64,000 bases of DNA, taken from the NCBI RefSeq assembly GCF_000711225.1, contig NZ_JOMG01000002.1, forward strand, positions 2,864,501-2,928,500, read 5' to 3'. The notes under the pieces were generated by a model. The model had not been told where the DNA came from, searched no databases, and saw nothing but the letters and a program-made list of their open reading frames with translations. Source of the stretch: Pelobacter seleniigenes DSM 18267. GTDB lineage: Bacteria; Desulfobacterota; Desulfuromonadia; Desulfuromonadales; Geopsychrobacteraceae. A program made the translations under genes and the position numbers. Shown in pieces: positions 35,910 through 45,564 of this stretch (the first letter of the stretch is position 1; each line of letters begins with the position of its first letter).

Positions 35910-38900
35910 ATGATTCCAAAATTGACCCAGCAAGATTCTGTAAAACCTGAATATCTGGCCTTCATCAATGCGCTGGCGAAAGCAGGCTTCGCCGGTGATA
36001 TCGAAAGCTCTTATGGCAGTCGTCTGGTTGTAGCGACAGATAACAGCGTCTATCAATGGTTGCCGCAAGCGGTGATATTTCCCCGGCATACCGCCGATAT
36101 CTCATTAATGACCAGGTTGTCATGTCAGGAGGAATTCCTGGGCATCCGTTTTTCGCCACGCGGAGGAGGCACCGGAACCAACGGTCAATCGTTAAGCGAC
36201 GGGATTGTTGTCGATCTGTCCCGTTACATGACCCGGGTGCTGGAAGTTAATGTGGAAGAAAAGTGGGTGAGAGCTGAGGCTGGTCTGGTCAAAGACCAAC
36301 TGAACGATGCCTTAAAGCCTTACGGCTTATTCTTTTCTCCTGAACTGTCAACCAGCAACCGCGCCACCATCGGTGGCATGGTCAATACTGACGCTTCAGG
36401 ACAGGGTTCGCTGGTCTACGGCAAAACCTCTGACCGTGTGATGGGTTTGACTGCTGTGCTGGAAGATGGCAGTTGCCTCGACTGTCAGCCGCTCAGTGGC
36501 GAAGCTTTGCAAAACAAGCTTGCGCAGCAGGATCGTGAAGGTGACATTTACCGCCAGGTGTGGGCCACCGCTCACGGCAAGCGCACAGAAATTGAAGAAA
36601 AATTCCCTAAACTTAATCGCTTTTTAACCGGTTACGACCTGAAGCATGTCTATGATCCGGACACCGAAGCCATCGATCTGGCGCGTATCCTGTGTGGTTC
36701 GGAAGGAACCCTGGGCTTTATCACCGAAGCTAAACTGAGTCTCGATCCGATCCCGGCCAGCCGGATCCTGGTTAACATCAAATACGACAGTTTTGAAGCG
36801 GCGTTGCGTTCCGCCCCCTTTATGCTCAAGGCCAAAGCTCTGTCGGTTGAAACCGTCGATTCCACGGTTCTGAATCTCGCCCGTGAAGATATCGTCTGGC
36901 ATTCCGTGCGTGAGCTGATTACCGATGTTCCTGACAAAGAACTGCTCGGTCTGAATATCGTTGAATTTGCCGACCAGACACTTGCTGAAGGGCAGCAGAA
37001 GGTCAAAGCTCTGTGTCAGATGCTTGATAAGCTCATGGCCAAAGGGGAGGCCGGGATTATCGGTTATCAGACCTGTGAGGACCTGGACAGCGTCAAGGCG
37101 ATTTATGCCATGCGCAAAAAGGCGGTCGGGCTCTTGGGTAATACCTCAGGACGCAAAAAACCGGTGGCGTTTACCGAAGATACCGCCGTTCCGCCAGAGC
37201 ACCTGGCTGATTATATTATGGAGTTTCGCGATCTGCTCGATGCCAATAACCTTGCCTACGGGATGTTCGGACATGTCGATAGCGGTGTTCTGCATGTGCG
37301 CCCAGCCCTTGATCTGTGTGACCCGGAGCAGGAAGTGCTGATGCGCAGCATCTCCGATCAGGTGGTGGCCTTGACCAGCAAGTATGGTGGCCTGATGTGG
37401 GGTGAGCATGGCCGGGGTTTTCGTTCTGAATACGGCCCGGAGTTTTTTGGTCCTGAGCTGTTCGCTGAACTGCGTAAGGTCAAGGGAGCGTTTGATCCAT
37501 TAAACCGGATGAACCCCGGTAAAATCTGTACCCCCATTGAATCGAATGACCAGCTGGTGTCGGTCGACGCCATCAAACGGGGAACTTTCGATCGCCAGAT
37601 TCCAGAAGTCGTGCGTGACAGCTTTAAAGATGCTCTCGACTGTAATGGTAATGGCTTGTGCTTCTCCTACGATACCACTTCCCCCATGTGTCCCTCATTC
37701 AAGCAGACCGGTGACCGACGCCACTCCCCCAAAGGGCGCGCCGGGCTGATGCGTGAATGGCTGCGCCAGCTGGAGCATGCCGGTGTGAATATCCTTGCGG
37801 AAGAGACTTTGTTACGTCAGGAAGGGTTGCGGCTCAAAGACCTGGTCGGGCAGATTTTTAACACCCTGGGCAAAAAGAAGGGCGATTACGATTTCTCTCA
37901 TGAGGTCATGGAGGCCATGCAGGGGTGTCTGGCTTGTAAAGCCTGCTCCAGTCAGTGCCCGGTCAAGGTCGATGTGCCTGACTTCCGGGCCCGCTTTATG
38001 AACCTCTATTATCAGCGTTATCTGCGCCACCCGCAGGATTACCTGGTGGGCACCGTTGAAAGCTATGCGCCACTCATGGCTAAAGCGCCCGGGTTTTTCA
38101 ATTTTTTCATAAAGCAGGGGATCACCCAGAAACTGACCGAGAAAACCATTGGCATGGTTGATGTGCCACTGCTGACTCAGCCGAACTTGAAAAAACGTCT
38201 GGCCGGGCATCGTGCCAACGACTATGACTATGCCGCCCTGGAAAAACTCAGCCCCGAAGAGCGGGCAAAAAAGGTGCTGGTGGTGCAGGACCCCTTTACC
38301 TCCTACTATGACGCAGCCGTGGTTGAGGATCTGGTGCTGGTCATTGAAAAACTCGGCTTTGAACCGATTCTGCTCCCCTTTACCCCCAATGGTAAAGCCC
38401 AGCATATCAAAGGCTTCCTGGGCAGTTTTGAGCGGACCGCGCAGCGCGGTGCTCAATTCCTCAATCATGTGGCTAAGTTGGATATTCCTATTGTTGGCCC
38501 TGATCCGGCAATGGTGCTGTGCTATCGCGACGAGTACGCCAAGGCTCTGAAAGAGTCACGGGGGGATTTCAAGGTCTTTTTGTTCCAGGAATGGCTGCTT
38601 TCGGTCCTTGATAAGATGCCAGAGAAAGCTGCTGTGGAAGGAGAATTCTACCTGTTTGGGCATTGCACTGAAAAAACAGCCAAGCCCTCCACGCATGATG
38701 ACTGGGCCAAAATCTTCAAACACTTTGGCGGCACCCTTAAAGCGGTTTCCGTCGGCTGCTGTGGCATGGCCGGCACCTATGGTCATGCGGCGAAGAACCT
38801 GGAAGCCTCTAAAGAGATTTACTCCATGAGCTGGCAGCCGACGCTTGCCAAATTGCCCGCTGAGCGGTGTCTGGTGTCCGGCTATTCCTGTCGAAGTCAG

Positions 38901-38969
38901 GTGAAACGGATTGATAGGAAGAAATTACGCCATCCGCTGCAGGGGCTGCTCGAGTTGTTAAGCAGGTAA
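35910..38969 (+). CDS. ydiJ: YdiJ-like FAD/Fe-S D-2-hydroxyacid dehydrogenase
   Basis: This 1019-residue protein matches the E. coli YdiJ length (1018) and is near-colinear with my recollection of it. An FAD-binding (VAO/PCMH-type) domain has RGGGTGTNGQSL near residue 84 and STSNRATIGGM. An FAD-oxidase C-terminal domain follows (GMFGHVDSGVLHVRPA, WGEHGRGFRSEY). Then come 4Fe-4S ligands CNGNGLC and CLACKACSSQCPVKV, and C-terminal CCG repeats (GHCTEKT, VGCCGMAG). YdiJ oxidises D-2-hydroxyglutarate; related fusions act on D-lactate. It fits the surrounding hydroxyacid genes. The start at 35910 has only a weak purine-rich ribosome site. Confidence 0.9.
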   Translation: MIPKLTQQDSVKPEYLAFINALAKAGFAGDIESSYGSRLVVATDNSVYQWLPQAVIFPRHTADISLMTRLSCQEEFLGIRFSPRGGGTGTNGQSLSDGIVVDLSRYMTRVLEVNVEEKWVRAEAGLVKDQLNDALKPYGLFFSPELSTSNRATIGGMVNTDASGQGSLVYGKTSDRVMGLTAVLEDGSCLDCQPLSGEALQNKLAQQDREGDIYRQVWATAHGKRTEIEEKFPKLNRFLTGYDLKHVYDPDTEAIDLARILCGSEGTLGFITEAKLSLDPIPASRILVNIKYDSFEAALRSAPFMLKAKALSVETVDSTVLNLAREDIVWHSVRELITDVPDKELLGLNIVEFADQTLAEGQQKVKALCQMLDKLMAKGEAGIIGYQTCEDLDSVKAIYAMRKKAVGLLGNTSGRKKPVAFTEDTAVPPEHLADYIMEFRDLLDANNLAYGMFGHVDSGVLHVRPALDLCDPEQEVLMRSISDQVVALTSKYGGLMWGEHGRGFRSEYGPEFFGPELFAELRKVKGAFDPLNRMNPGKICTPIESNDQLVSVDAIKRGTFDRQIPEVVRDSFKDALDCNGNGLCFSYDTTSPMCPSFKQTGDRRHSPKGRAGLMREWLRQLEHAGVNILAEETLLRQEGLRLKDLVGQIFNTLGKKKGDYDFSHEVMEAMQGCLACKACSSQCPVKVDVPDFRARFMNLYYQRYLRHPQDYLVGTVESYAPLMAKAPGFFNFFIKQGITQKLTEKTIGMVDVPLLTQPNLKKRLAGHRANDYDYAALEKLSPEERAKKVLVVQDPFTSYYDAAVVEDLVLVIEKLGFEPILLPFTPNGKAQHIKGFLGSFERTAQRGAQFLNHVAKLDIPIVGPDPAMVLCYRDEYAKALKESRGDFKVFLFQEWLLSVLDKMPEKAAVEGEFYLFGHCTEKTAKPSTHDDWAKIFKHFGGTLKAVSVGCCGMAGTYGHAAKNLEASKEIYSMSWQPTLAKLPAERCLVSGYSCRSQVKRIDRKKLRHPLQGLLELLSR

Positions 38970-39150
38970 TCTCTCATAATTTCTAAGATCAGAATAAAAC
39001 ATAACTCCTAGCCAGAATTGCAAGGCCATAACTTAATCTGTTGATATTTCGGAGGTCCTCTATTCTCTTAATAAATATTAGTATGACGATGAATATAATA
39101 GCATTCTAAGCTATGTTTAGGCGAATGTTGTGGCGGTTGAGATATCCCCA

Positions 39151-39294
39151 CGTTAAAAACCCAAATCTTGAACTACCCAGCGGCGCTCTATGCGCCGCAG
39201 TAGAAAGAACGACCGGCATCCCCCTGCTGTCAATAAAGATGGTGCAGGCAAGCCTGATGGACTGAGCAGCAGCCTAGGTATAGGGTTTTTATCG
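39151..39294. repeat. Short element with 12-bp terminal inverted repeats (possible IS remnant)
   Basis: CGTTAAAAACCC (39151-39162) and GGGTTTTTATCG (39283-39294) are inverted repeats with one mismatch. Between them is a 7-bp hairpin (GCGGCGC at 39180, GCGCCGC at 39192) and a minus-strand frame reading RGMPVVLSTAAHRAPL that faintly resembles a transposase. The right end touches the stop codon of the LysR gene, so the element may have set that protein's C terminus. Confidence 0.45.
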
Positions 39295-40197
39295 CTATTT
39301 AATATTTGAATTGTGTCGGAATTTTCCATAAGGGCTGCTTAGTTGGGCTAATTTGTCGTGAAGTGTATCGATTAAGAGACTTTTTGGAGAGGGTTCCACC
39401 TGCACAATTCCTATACGACGAATAATTGGTGGTTCCCCAAATGGTAGCGAACAGACATTTACCGAAAATGGTTGAGTGATAGATGTATAGGGGACCACTG
39501 AGACTCCCAATCCATTGATGACACACTGTATAATTCCAAAAATACTATCTATCCGAATAGTCGATTTGATAGTGATATTGCGTTTTCTCAATTCTGAGTC
39601 AATTTGTCGGGCGAGAGGGACGTTACTGAAAAAGTGAATGTATTCTTGTGTAGCCAGGAGTTCAATTGGGTCCGTACTAACAGGAGAAGGCTGGGTGATA
39701 ACTAATAGAGGATCTTCTATATATGGTGTAAAAATCAATTTTGGAGGAAGCACTTGAGGCTCTGCTACAATAGCTGCATCAAGGCGTCCAGCTCCAACAT
39801 CAAAAATGAGATCATCTGTTTTTCCCATTCGCAGATTGATTTTTAGCATCGGGTATTCCTGTTTCAGTTGGGCTATCGCTTTCGGCAGGCTTCCGAAAGC
39901 GCTGCTCCGTACTGCTCCAATGCTAAAGGCTCCAGCCATGTTTTTCCCCCGAATTGCACTTAAAACGTTTTCTGCCGTTTGGTTAATGACAGTGGCTGCA
40001 TCCAGCAGTTGCTGCCCTTGATACGTCAATGTAGGAGGGCGTGTTGTCCTATCAAAAAGAGCGACACCGACTTCGTCTTCGAGGGTTGTCATCTGCTGAC
40101 TGACCGCTGATGGAGTCAAGGCAATTGCTTCTGCGGCTTTGGCAAGGTTGCCATGTTCAGCTACTGCGATAAGTGTTCTTAGTTGTCTTAAGTTCAT
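39295..40197 (-). CDS. LysR family transcriptional regulator
   Basis: This 300-residue protein has an N-terminal winged helix (MNLRQLRTLIAVAEHGNLAK, then AVSQQMTTLEDEVGVALFDR) and a type-2 periplasmic-binding-fold effector domain. AAGGAGATT precedes the ATG. It is divergent from the TRAP transporter genes, the usual arrangement for a LysR protein controlling its neighbour in response to the imported acid. Its stop codon abuts a short inverted-repeat element. Confidence 0.92.
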   Translation of the reverse strand: MNLRQLRTLIAVAEHGNLAKAAEAIALTPSAVSQQMTTLEDEVGVALFDRTTRPPTLTYQGQQLLDAATVINQTAENVLSAIRGKNMAGAFSIGAVRSSAFGSLPKAIAQLKQEYPMLKINLRMGKTDDLIFDVGAGRLDAAIVAEPQVLPPKLIFTPYIEDPLLVITQPSPVSTDPIELLATQEYIHFFSNVPLARQIDSELRKRNITIKSTIRIDSIFGIIQCVINGLGVSVVPYTSITQPFSVNVCSLPFGEPPIIRRIGIVQVEPSPKSLLIDTLHDKLAQLSSPYGKFRHNSNIK

Positions 40198-40230
40198 AAC
40201 AATCTCCTTCGGTCATCAAAAGTAGTTTAA

Positions 40231-40248
40231 ATTTCATATTTAGGAAAT
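40231..40248. promoter_or_regulatory. LysR-type box candidate
   Basis: ATTTC and GAAAT flank eight bases (ATTTCATATTTAGGAAAT), giving the T-N11-A pattern of LysR sites. It lies in the divergent lysR/dctP promoter region. This is a pattern match only. Confidence 0.35.
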
Positions 40249-40353
40249 CTTACTCTAAAGTCAAATTTATTTGCTTGCTGTTAAGTATATTTGTGCTTTA
40301 TCGTCTCTAATAACTTTATAAAAATGTTTTAAAATACAACATCGGGAGGTCGT

Positions 40354-41346
40354 ATGAAGCTTTTTAGGAGAATGTCAGTTTTCTTGTTAGTCATGTTAAC
40401 TCTTGCCTTTGTTGCCAATCCGGTTTTCGCCAAAGATCGTTGGACCGCCTATACTTATGTGTCTGTTGCCAACTCTGCAGCAGGAACAGGACTTAATGAG
40501 ATGATTTCATCCATTGAAAAGGCAACGGCAGGGAACTTCAAAATTACTCTCAATCTTGGAGGCACCCTGCACATCAAGGCGGCCAATATCACTCAGGCTG
40601 TTGCTGACGGCATTGTGGATATGGCCTCCGATTATTTCTACCTTGGCAATGTACCAATCGGTGGTGTGTTATCTCTGCCCATGTTGATCAGAACTGAAGA
40701 TGAGTGGCAAAAAGCGATCAAAGTCATGGAGCCTTACCTGAAAGAGGCTTTTGAAGCTCAGGGACTGGTTTACCTGGGGCTCTATCGTTACCCGGAACAG
40801 ACCATTTTTACAACATTTGACCTGAATACAGCAAAAGACCTGTTTGGGAAGAAGATGCGCGTGACATCTCCGGAACAAGCTGCCCTGATTGAACATTTCG
40901 GTGGTTCTGCAGTAACTATGGGGGGCGCAGAAGTTCCGCAGGCTTTGCAACGTGGGGTTGTTGACGGCGTTATTACCGCCAGCGCCGGTGGTGCCAAGAA
41001 GTGGAATGAATTTCTCAAGACCAACTACCGGCTGGCCATGAATTATGGCAGCTCTGTTCTGATCGCCAATCGGGACGCTTTTGAGCGGCTCTCCAAGGAA
41101 AATCAGCAGGCACTGATCAAAGCCTGTGCCGTTGCCGGTCCACAAATTACTGAAAATTTTGTTGTCGATGAGCAAGCCCAGAAAAAGATCCAAGCTGCCA
41201 AAGGGATGAAGATTATCAATGCGGATCCTGCTGACATCGCTTCGGCTGAGAAGGCGATGGTAAAAGTCTGGTCCCAGTGGGCTGAAGGGAAAGGGCCTAA
41301 GGCTGTTGAGGCTCTTGCTGCCGTGCGTGCTGCAATCGGTAAATAA
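40354..41346 (+). CDS. dctP: TRAP transporter solute-binding protein DctP
   Basis: This 330-residue protein has a signal peptide of about 26 residues (VFLLVMLTLAFVANPVFA). It has a DctP-type core with LNLGGTLHIKAANITQAVADG, listed here only as positions 66-86, and GKKMRVTSPEQAAL with the conserved Arg that binds the substrate carboxylate. GGGAGG precedes the ATG. With DctQ and DctM it imports an organic acid using the sodium or proton gradient. Confidence 0.92.
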   Translation: MKLFRRMSVFLLVMLTLAFVANPVFAKDRWTAYTYVSVANSAAGTGLNEMISSIEKATAGNFKITLNLGGTLHIKAANITQAVADGIVDMASDYFYLGNVPIGGVLSLPMLIRTEDEWQKAIKVMEPYLKEAFEAQGLVYLGLYRYPEQTIFTTFDLNTAKDLFGKKMRVTSPEQAALIEHFGGSAVTMGGAEVPQALQRGVVDGVITASAGGAKKWNEFLKTNYRLAMNYGSSVLIANRDAFERLSKENQQALIKACAVAGPQITENFVVDEQAQKKIQAAKGMKIINADPADIASAEKAMVKVWSQWAEGKGPKAVEALAAVRAAIGK

Positions 41347-41440
41347 CGATTTTACCCAGGTCCATTCTTGCGCCTCTTGAATGGACCCGGTTTTTAAGAG
41401 ATTGGTTCAGCGCTAGAATTTGTACCCAAGGAATGAAAAT

Positions 41441-41977
41441 ATGTCAGCACCTAAAATGCCGCCTCAGTCAGATAGAGGGGCAGTTCAAACACTCTATAAT
41501 ATTGTCGAAATGGTTGCTTCCGTGGCGGTCGTGGTTATGGTCTGCCTGGTTGTTCTTGAAGTTTTGTTACGCTCGACCATCGGTTTTTCTTTCGGTTTTG
41601 TTGACGAGTTGGTGTCCTATCTGGTTGTCCTTATAACTTTTTTCGGGGTCTGTGTCACGTTCAGGAATAAGGCTCTGTTCAAAGTGGAAATGTTTTATGC
41701 AAAGCTATCCGGGACAAGTCGTAAGCTCTTGGACATTTTACACGCCGTTTTGTCTTTGGCATTATGTGGCGTTCTCATCTATTACGCATTTTTCCTGATT
41801 TCGAGCTCCTTCGTACGGGGTACCATCTCGCAGAGTAAACTGGAAACCCCCCTGTATATTCCCCAACTGATTATTCCCGCAGGGTTGATCATTCTGGCTG
41901 TTTTTATTCTTGATTTTGCGCGGCTTCGTTTATGCGCAGCCAAATCACAGAACATTGCCACTGAGGTCGAGGAGTAG
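41441..41977 (+). CDS. dctQ: TRAP transporter small membrane subunit DctQ
   Basis: The protein is 178 residues from the ATG at 41441, with AAGGA upstream. Four membrane helices are visible (first at about 20-45: MVASVAVVVMVCLVVLEVLL), and the second carries the DELVSYLVVLITFFGV pattern typical of DctQ. It lies six bases before dctM. Confidence 0.88.
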   Translation: MSAPKMPPQSDRGAVQTLYNIVEMVASVAVVVMVCLVVLEVLLRSTIGFSFGFVDELVSYLVVLITFFGVCVTFRNKALFKVEMFYAKLSGTSRKLLDILHAVLSLALCGVLIYYAFFLISSSFVRGTISQSKLETPLYIPQLIIPAGLIILAVFILDFARLRLCAAKSQNIATEVEE

Positions 41978-41983
41978 CTCATC

Positions 41984-43279
41984 ATGGAAATCGCAATTGT
42001 TATGGGACTCCTCATTGCTCTTATCTTCAGTGGCCTGTGGATTCAGATGGCCGTAGGGGTTTCCGCTGTCATTTATATCTACCTGATCCAGGGGGTGGGT
42101 GGTCTGAAGGCGCTGGGGATTGTCAGCTGGGGGTCCGCTGAAAGTTATACTCTGTCGGCTATCCCATTATTCGTCTTTATGGCCGAGATCTTATTGGGCA
42201 GTGGTCTGAGCACCAGGCTTTACAGCGGGATATCGCCACTGATCAGAAAACTGCCTGGCGGGTTGCTCCATACCAACGTTGTTGGTTGTGGATTGTTTGC
42301 CGCCGTTTCAGGAGGAAGTGCCCCAACTGCTGCGGCCATGGGGACCGTGGCGCTGCCGGAATTAGGGAAGAAAGGCTATAATCGTAAACTTGCAGCCGGA
42401 TCTCTGGCGGCAGGGGGAACCCTGGGGATTCTCATTCCTCCGAGCATCACCTTTATCGTTTACTCGATGTTTACCGATACGTCCATTGCCCAGTTGTTCA
42501 TGGCCGGCGTTGTTCCCGGTATCGTCTTGATGCTGCTGTACATGGCTTACATTGCTATCAGGGCTTTTCTGCAGCCCGAACTGGCACCTGCTCATATGAG
42601 CGTCTCTGACGAGAAGGTCAATTATCGTCAGTGCTTATTCGATATTCTTCCGCTACTGATTCTTATCATTATTGTTCTCGGTAGTATTTATGGGGGTATT
42701 GCTACGCCCACAGAGGCGGGTGCCATTGGAACCTTTGGTGCGATTATCATCGCCCGGATGTACAAAAGCTTTACTTTTGAAATCATGAAAACCGCTTTAA
42801 GGCGGACTCTTGTGCTGAGTGGGAACGTTCTGTTTATTGTCTTTGTATCGATGATTTTTGCTTATGCGACAGCACGTTCCGGTGTCGGAGAAGATCTGGT
42901 TGACTGGTTTCAGGCTCTGGGCCTCTCTCAGTATCAGTTTTTGTTCGGCGCCTTGGTTTTTTACGGGGTTCTTGGCTGTTTTATGGAAGGGCTGGGGATG
43001 ATTGCCATCACCGTTCCGATCCTGTACCCGACCCTGGTAGCTTACGGTATTGATCCTATCTGGTTCGGTGTCTACATCGTGATTCTTGTGGAACTTGGAC
43101 AACTGACACCGCCTTTGGGAGTCATTCTGTTTGTTGTTGCCAGTACCTGGGAAGAGATATCCATCGAAGAAGTTGTGCTGGGTGTTTTACCGTTCTACCT
43201 GATCATTGTTGCCTTCGTTTTCCTGTTGATCTTCTTTCCTGATCTGGCCCTCTGGTTCCCGCGCCTGATGATAAATTGA
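41984..43279 (+). CDS. dctM: TRAP transporter large membrane subunit DctM
   Basis: This 431-residue protein has about 11-12 helices. It shows SAIPLFVFMAEILLGSG, the GGSAPTAAAMGTVALPE segment and GTLGILIPPSITFIVYS, all DctM signatures, plus GGIATPTEAGAIGTFGA later. It is the ion-coupled translocator. GGAG precedes the ATG within the dctQ stop region. SMP-30 follows by 10 bases. Confidence 0.94.
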   Translation: MEIAIVMGLLIALIFSGLWIQMAVGVSAVIYIYLIQGVGGLKALGIVSWGSAESYTLSAIPLFVFMAEILLGSGLSTRLYSGISPLIRKLPGGLLHTNVVGCGLFAAVSGGSAPTAAAMGTVALPELGKKGYNRKLAAGSLAAGGTLGILIPPSITFIVYSMFTDTSIAQLFMAGVVPGIVLMLLYMAYIAIRAFLQPELAPAHMSVSDEKVNYRQCLFDILPLLILIIIVLGSIYGGIATPTEAGAIGTFGAIIIARMYKSFTFEIMKTALRRTLVLSGNVLFIVFVSMIFAYATARSGVGEDLVDWFQALGLSQYQFLFGALVFYGVLGCFMEGLGMIAITVPILYPTLVAYGIDPIWFGVYIVILVELGQLTPPLGVILFVVASTWEEISIEEVVLGVLPFYLIIVAFVFLLIFFPDLALWFPRLMIN

Positions 43280-43289
43280 GGTATTTATT

Positions 43290-44216
43290 ATGTCACTTTA
43301 CCCACCACCAGAAATGTGCACAGCCGAAGTCTTCTGCCGGCTTCCTGACGAATTCAGACGGCCCGGTCTTGATAACGAATGGTCTCGTTACAACCGGGCC
43401 GGTGTTGACTGCTTTCTCGAAGGCCCCTCCTTTGATAAACAGGGTAACCTTTATGTTGTTGATATCCCTTTTGGCCGTATTTTTAAAATTGATCCAACGG
43501 GCAAGTTCACCCTGATCTGTGAGTATGATGGTTGGCCAAATGGCCTGAAAATTCATGAAGATGGCCGCATTTTTGTTGCTGACTACAAGAATGGGATCAT
43601 GCTTGTGGATCCTGAAAAGGGGACGGTTCAACCGGTTTTAAAGGGCTATAACTCAGAAGGCTTTAAGGGGTGTAATGACCTGCATTTCGCCGCTGATGGC
43701 TGCCTTTATTTTACCGATCAGGGGCAGACGGGTTTATCCGACCCTTCCGGACGCGTATTCCGCTGGAATGAAAAAAATGACCAGCTGGATTGTCTCATCG
43801 ATTGTGCCCCAAGTCCTAATGGTCTGGTTCTTGATGTTGAAGAGAAAAACCTGCTCCTCGCCGTCACCAGGGCGAATGCAATCTGGCGGATACCAATACG
43901 CAAATCGGGGACCAGCAAGGTCGGTCTGTTTGTCCAGTTATCTGGTGGTCGGTCGGGTCCGGATGGTTTAGCGATCGACGCATCCGGCCGTTTGTTTGTC
44001 TGTCATGCCGGTCTTGGTACCGTCTGGGTATTCGATGTTCTGGGCCGGCCCATTTATGGCATCAGGGCGCCGGAAGGGCTTGGGACAACCAACTGCGCAT
44101 TTGGTGGCAAGAATAATCAAACCTTGTACATCACCGAATCTGACACAGGATCGATTCTTAGGTATCACATGGATTATCCAGGTAAGACCATGTATTCCGG
44201 CGCCATTGGAGAATAA
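43290..44216 (+). CDS. SMP-30/gluconolactonase family lactonase
   Basis: This 308-residue six-bladed propeller has an early Glu in FLEGPSFDKQGNLYVVDIP, Asn in DGWPNGLKI and NDLHFAADGCLYFTDQG, and Asp in GRSGPDGLAIDASGRLFV, which are the divalent-metal ligands of the family. It hydrolyses sugar-acid or related lactones. No signal peptide, so cytosolic. Directly downstream of dctM and six bases before the Ldh2-type gene, it likely opens a lactone made from the imported acid. Confidence 0.9.
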   Translation: MSLYPPPEMCTAEVFCRLPDEFRRPGLDNEWSRYNRAGVDCFLEGPSFDKQGNLYVVDIPFGRIFKIDPTGKFTLICEYDGWPNGLKIHEDGRIFVADYKNGIMLVDPEKGTVQPVLKGYNSEGFKGCNDLHFAADGCLYFTDQGQTGLSDPSGRVFRWNEKNDQLDCLIDCAPSPNGLVLDVEEKNLLLAVTRANAIWRIPIRKSGTSKVGLFVQLSGGRSGPDGLAIDASGRLFVCHAGLGTVWVFDVLGRPIYGIRAPEGLGTTNCAFGGKNNQTLYITESDTGSILRYHMDYPGKTMYSGAIGE

Positions 44217-44222
44217 CCCAGT

Positions 44223-45335
44223 ATGGATTCATTAGATCAGAAGGAAATGGAGTATGTCGATCGAACTCTTCTGAAGCAGCAGATCGTCTCGATCATGAGC
44301 GCCTGGGGCATGTCTGCTGAGCAGGTAGCGGCCTCTGCAGAGGTCATGATTGAAACGGATACCTACGGGATCGATTCCCATGGTGTTTCAATGCTGATGC
44401 TTTACGAAAAAATGCTTAGCAGTGGAACCGTCAATCCGGTTGCCAAGCCTCATGTGGTTAAGGAGTCAGCGGTTACTGCGTTGTTGGATGGTGATGCTGG
44501 TCTTGGTCATCTGGCGGCCCAGAAGGGGATGTCTTTAGCCATCCAAAAGTGCCGGGAAGCCGGGCTTGCTGCTGTTTCTGTGTTTAATTCCCATCATTTC
44601 GGCGCTGCCGGAATCTACGCAAAAATGGCGGCTGATGCCGGTCTGATCGGTTTGGTCACCAGCTCTGCTCGTGGTGTTTTCGTGACCCCGACGTTTTCCC
44701 GCAAGCCGGTACTGGGGACCAATCCGATTGCTTTTGCCGCTCCGGCTAGCACTGGCAGACCTTTTTTGCTGGATATGTCAACCAGTGTCGTTGCCTCCAA
44801 TAAGGTGAAAGTTTTTGACCTGTGTAACCGGACGTTACCCTCTGGCTGGGTGTGTGATGATACCGGGCGCTTTGTGACCGATGCCCATGAGGCGCGGGAC
44901 ATGCTGCTGAACAAGGAGAAAAGAGCCGGCCTCGCTCCTCTTGGTGGTGACCGCCAACACGGCGGGCACAAGGGATATGGACTGGCGATGATGGTTCAGA
45001 TTTTAAGTTCAACCTTAAGCGGCGGTGGTTTCTCGCCGTTTCAGGATCGCTCGCTTAGCAAGGGTGAACCAGACAATATTGGCCATTTTTTTCTTGCGAT
45101 CAATCCAGAATGTTTTCGCCTGGATGGGCGGTTTGAGGATCAGGTGGGCTGCCTTTTGGACTATTTGCATGGTGTCGACCCTGTTGATCCGGCTCAGCCG
45201 GTTCTTGTTGCAGGGGACCCCGAGTTTGATACCTATGAACAGCGCCTCAAAACAGGAATTCCCTTGCCCGGTTCACTGGTTGCGCTGTTGCGGGAAATTG
45301 CGATGCGCGCTTCTGTACCGTTCCTTATTGATTAA
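44223..45335 (+). CDS. Malate/L-lactate/ureidoglycolate dehydrogenase family (Ldh2/ComC type)
   Basis: This 370-residue NAD(P)-dependent oxidoreductase of the Ldh2 fold has GIDSHGVSML (His53), the catalytic FNSHHFGAAG (124-125), VLGTNPIAFAAP and GGHKGYGLAMMV. The family oxidises 2-hydroxyacids such as malate, lactate, 2,3-diketogulonate, ureidoglycolate or (R)-sulfolactate. It sits with a D-isomer-specific dehydrogenase of another family, so the pair could interconvert the two enantiomers of a hydroxyacid through the ketoacid. Substrate unknown. Confidence 0.9.
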   Translation: MDSLDQKEMEYVDRTLLKQQIVSIMSAWGMSAEQVAASAEVMIETDTYGIDSHGVSMLMLYEKMLSSGTVNPVAKPHVVKESAVTALLDGDAGLGHLAAQKGMSLAIQKCREAGLAAVSVFNSHHFGAAGIYAKMAADAGLIGLVTSSARGVFVTPTFSRKPVLGTNPIAFAAPASTGRPFLLDMSTSVVASNKVKVFDLCNRTLPSGWVCDDTGRFVTDAHEARDMLLNKEKRAGLAPLGGDRQHGGHKGYGLAMMVQILSSTLSGGGFSPFQDRSLSKGEPDNIGHFFLAINPECFRLDGRFEDQVGCLLDYLHGVDPVDPAQPVLVAGDPEFDTYEQRLKTGIPLPGSLVALLREIAMRASVPFLID

Positions 45336-45564
45336 TCATATTTAAATAGTATGCGTTCGAGAGAATTGGGAAAACCTCCATCATGGCAGATAGAATAAGT
45401 AACAACATAAGAAAAACTAAAGTTAATATTAATTTATATCGCTTTTAAATAAGTATAATTGTTTGTATATTTTTCATACAATTTAAAATTATTCAAAAAG
45501 ACGACGAACGTTTCAAACCATCGTAAAGGGTTTATCACCCTTCGGGTAACAGGGAGCATGAAAT

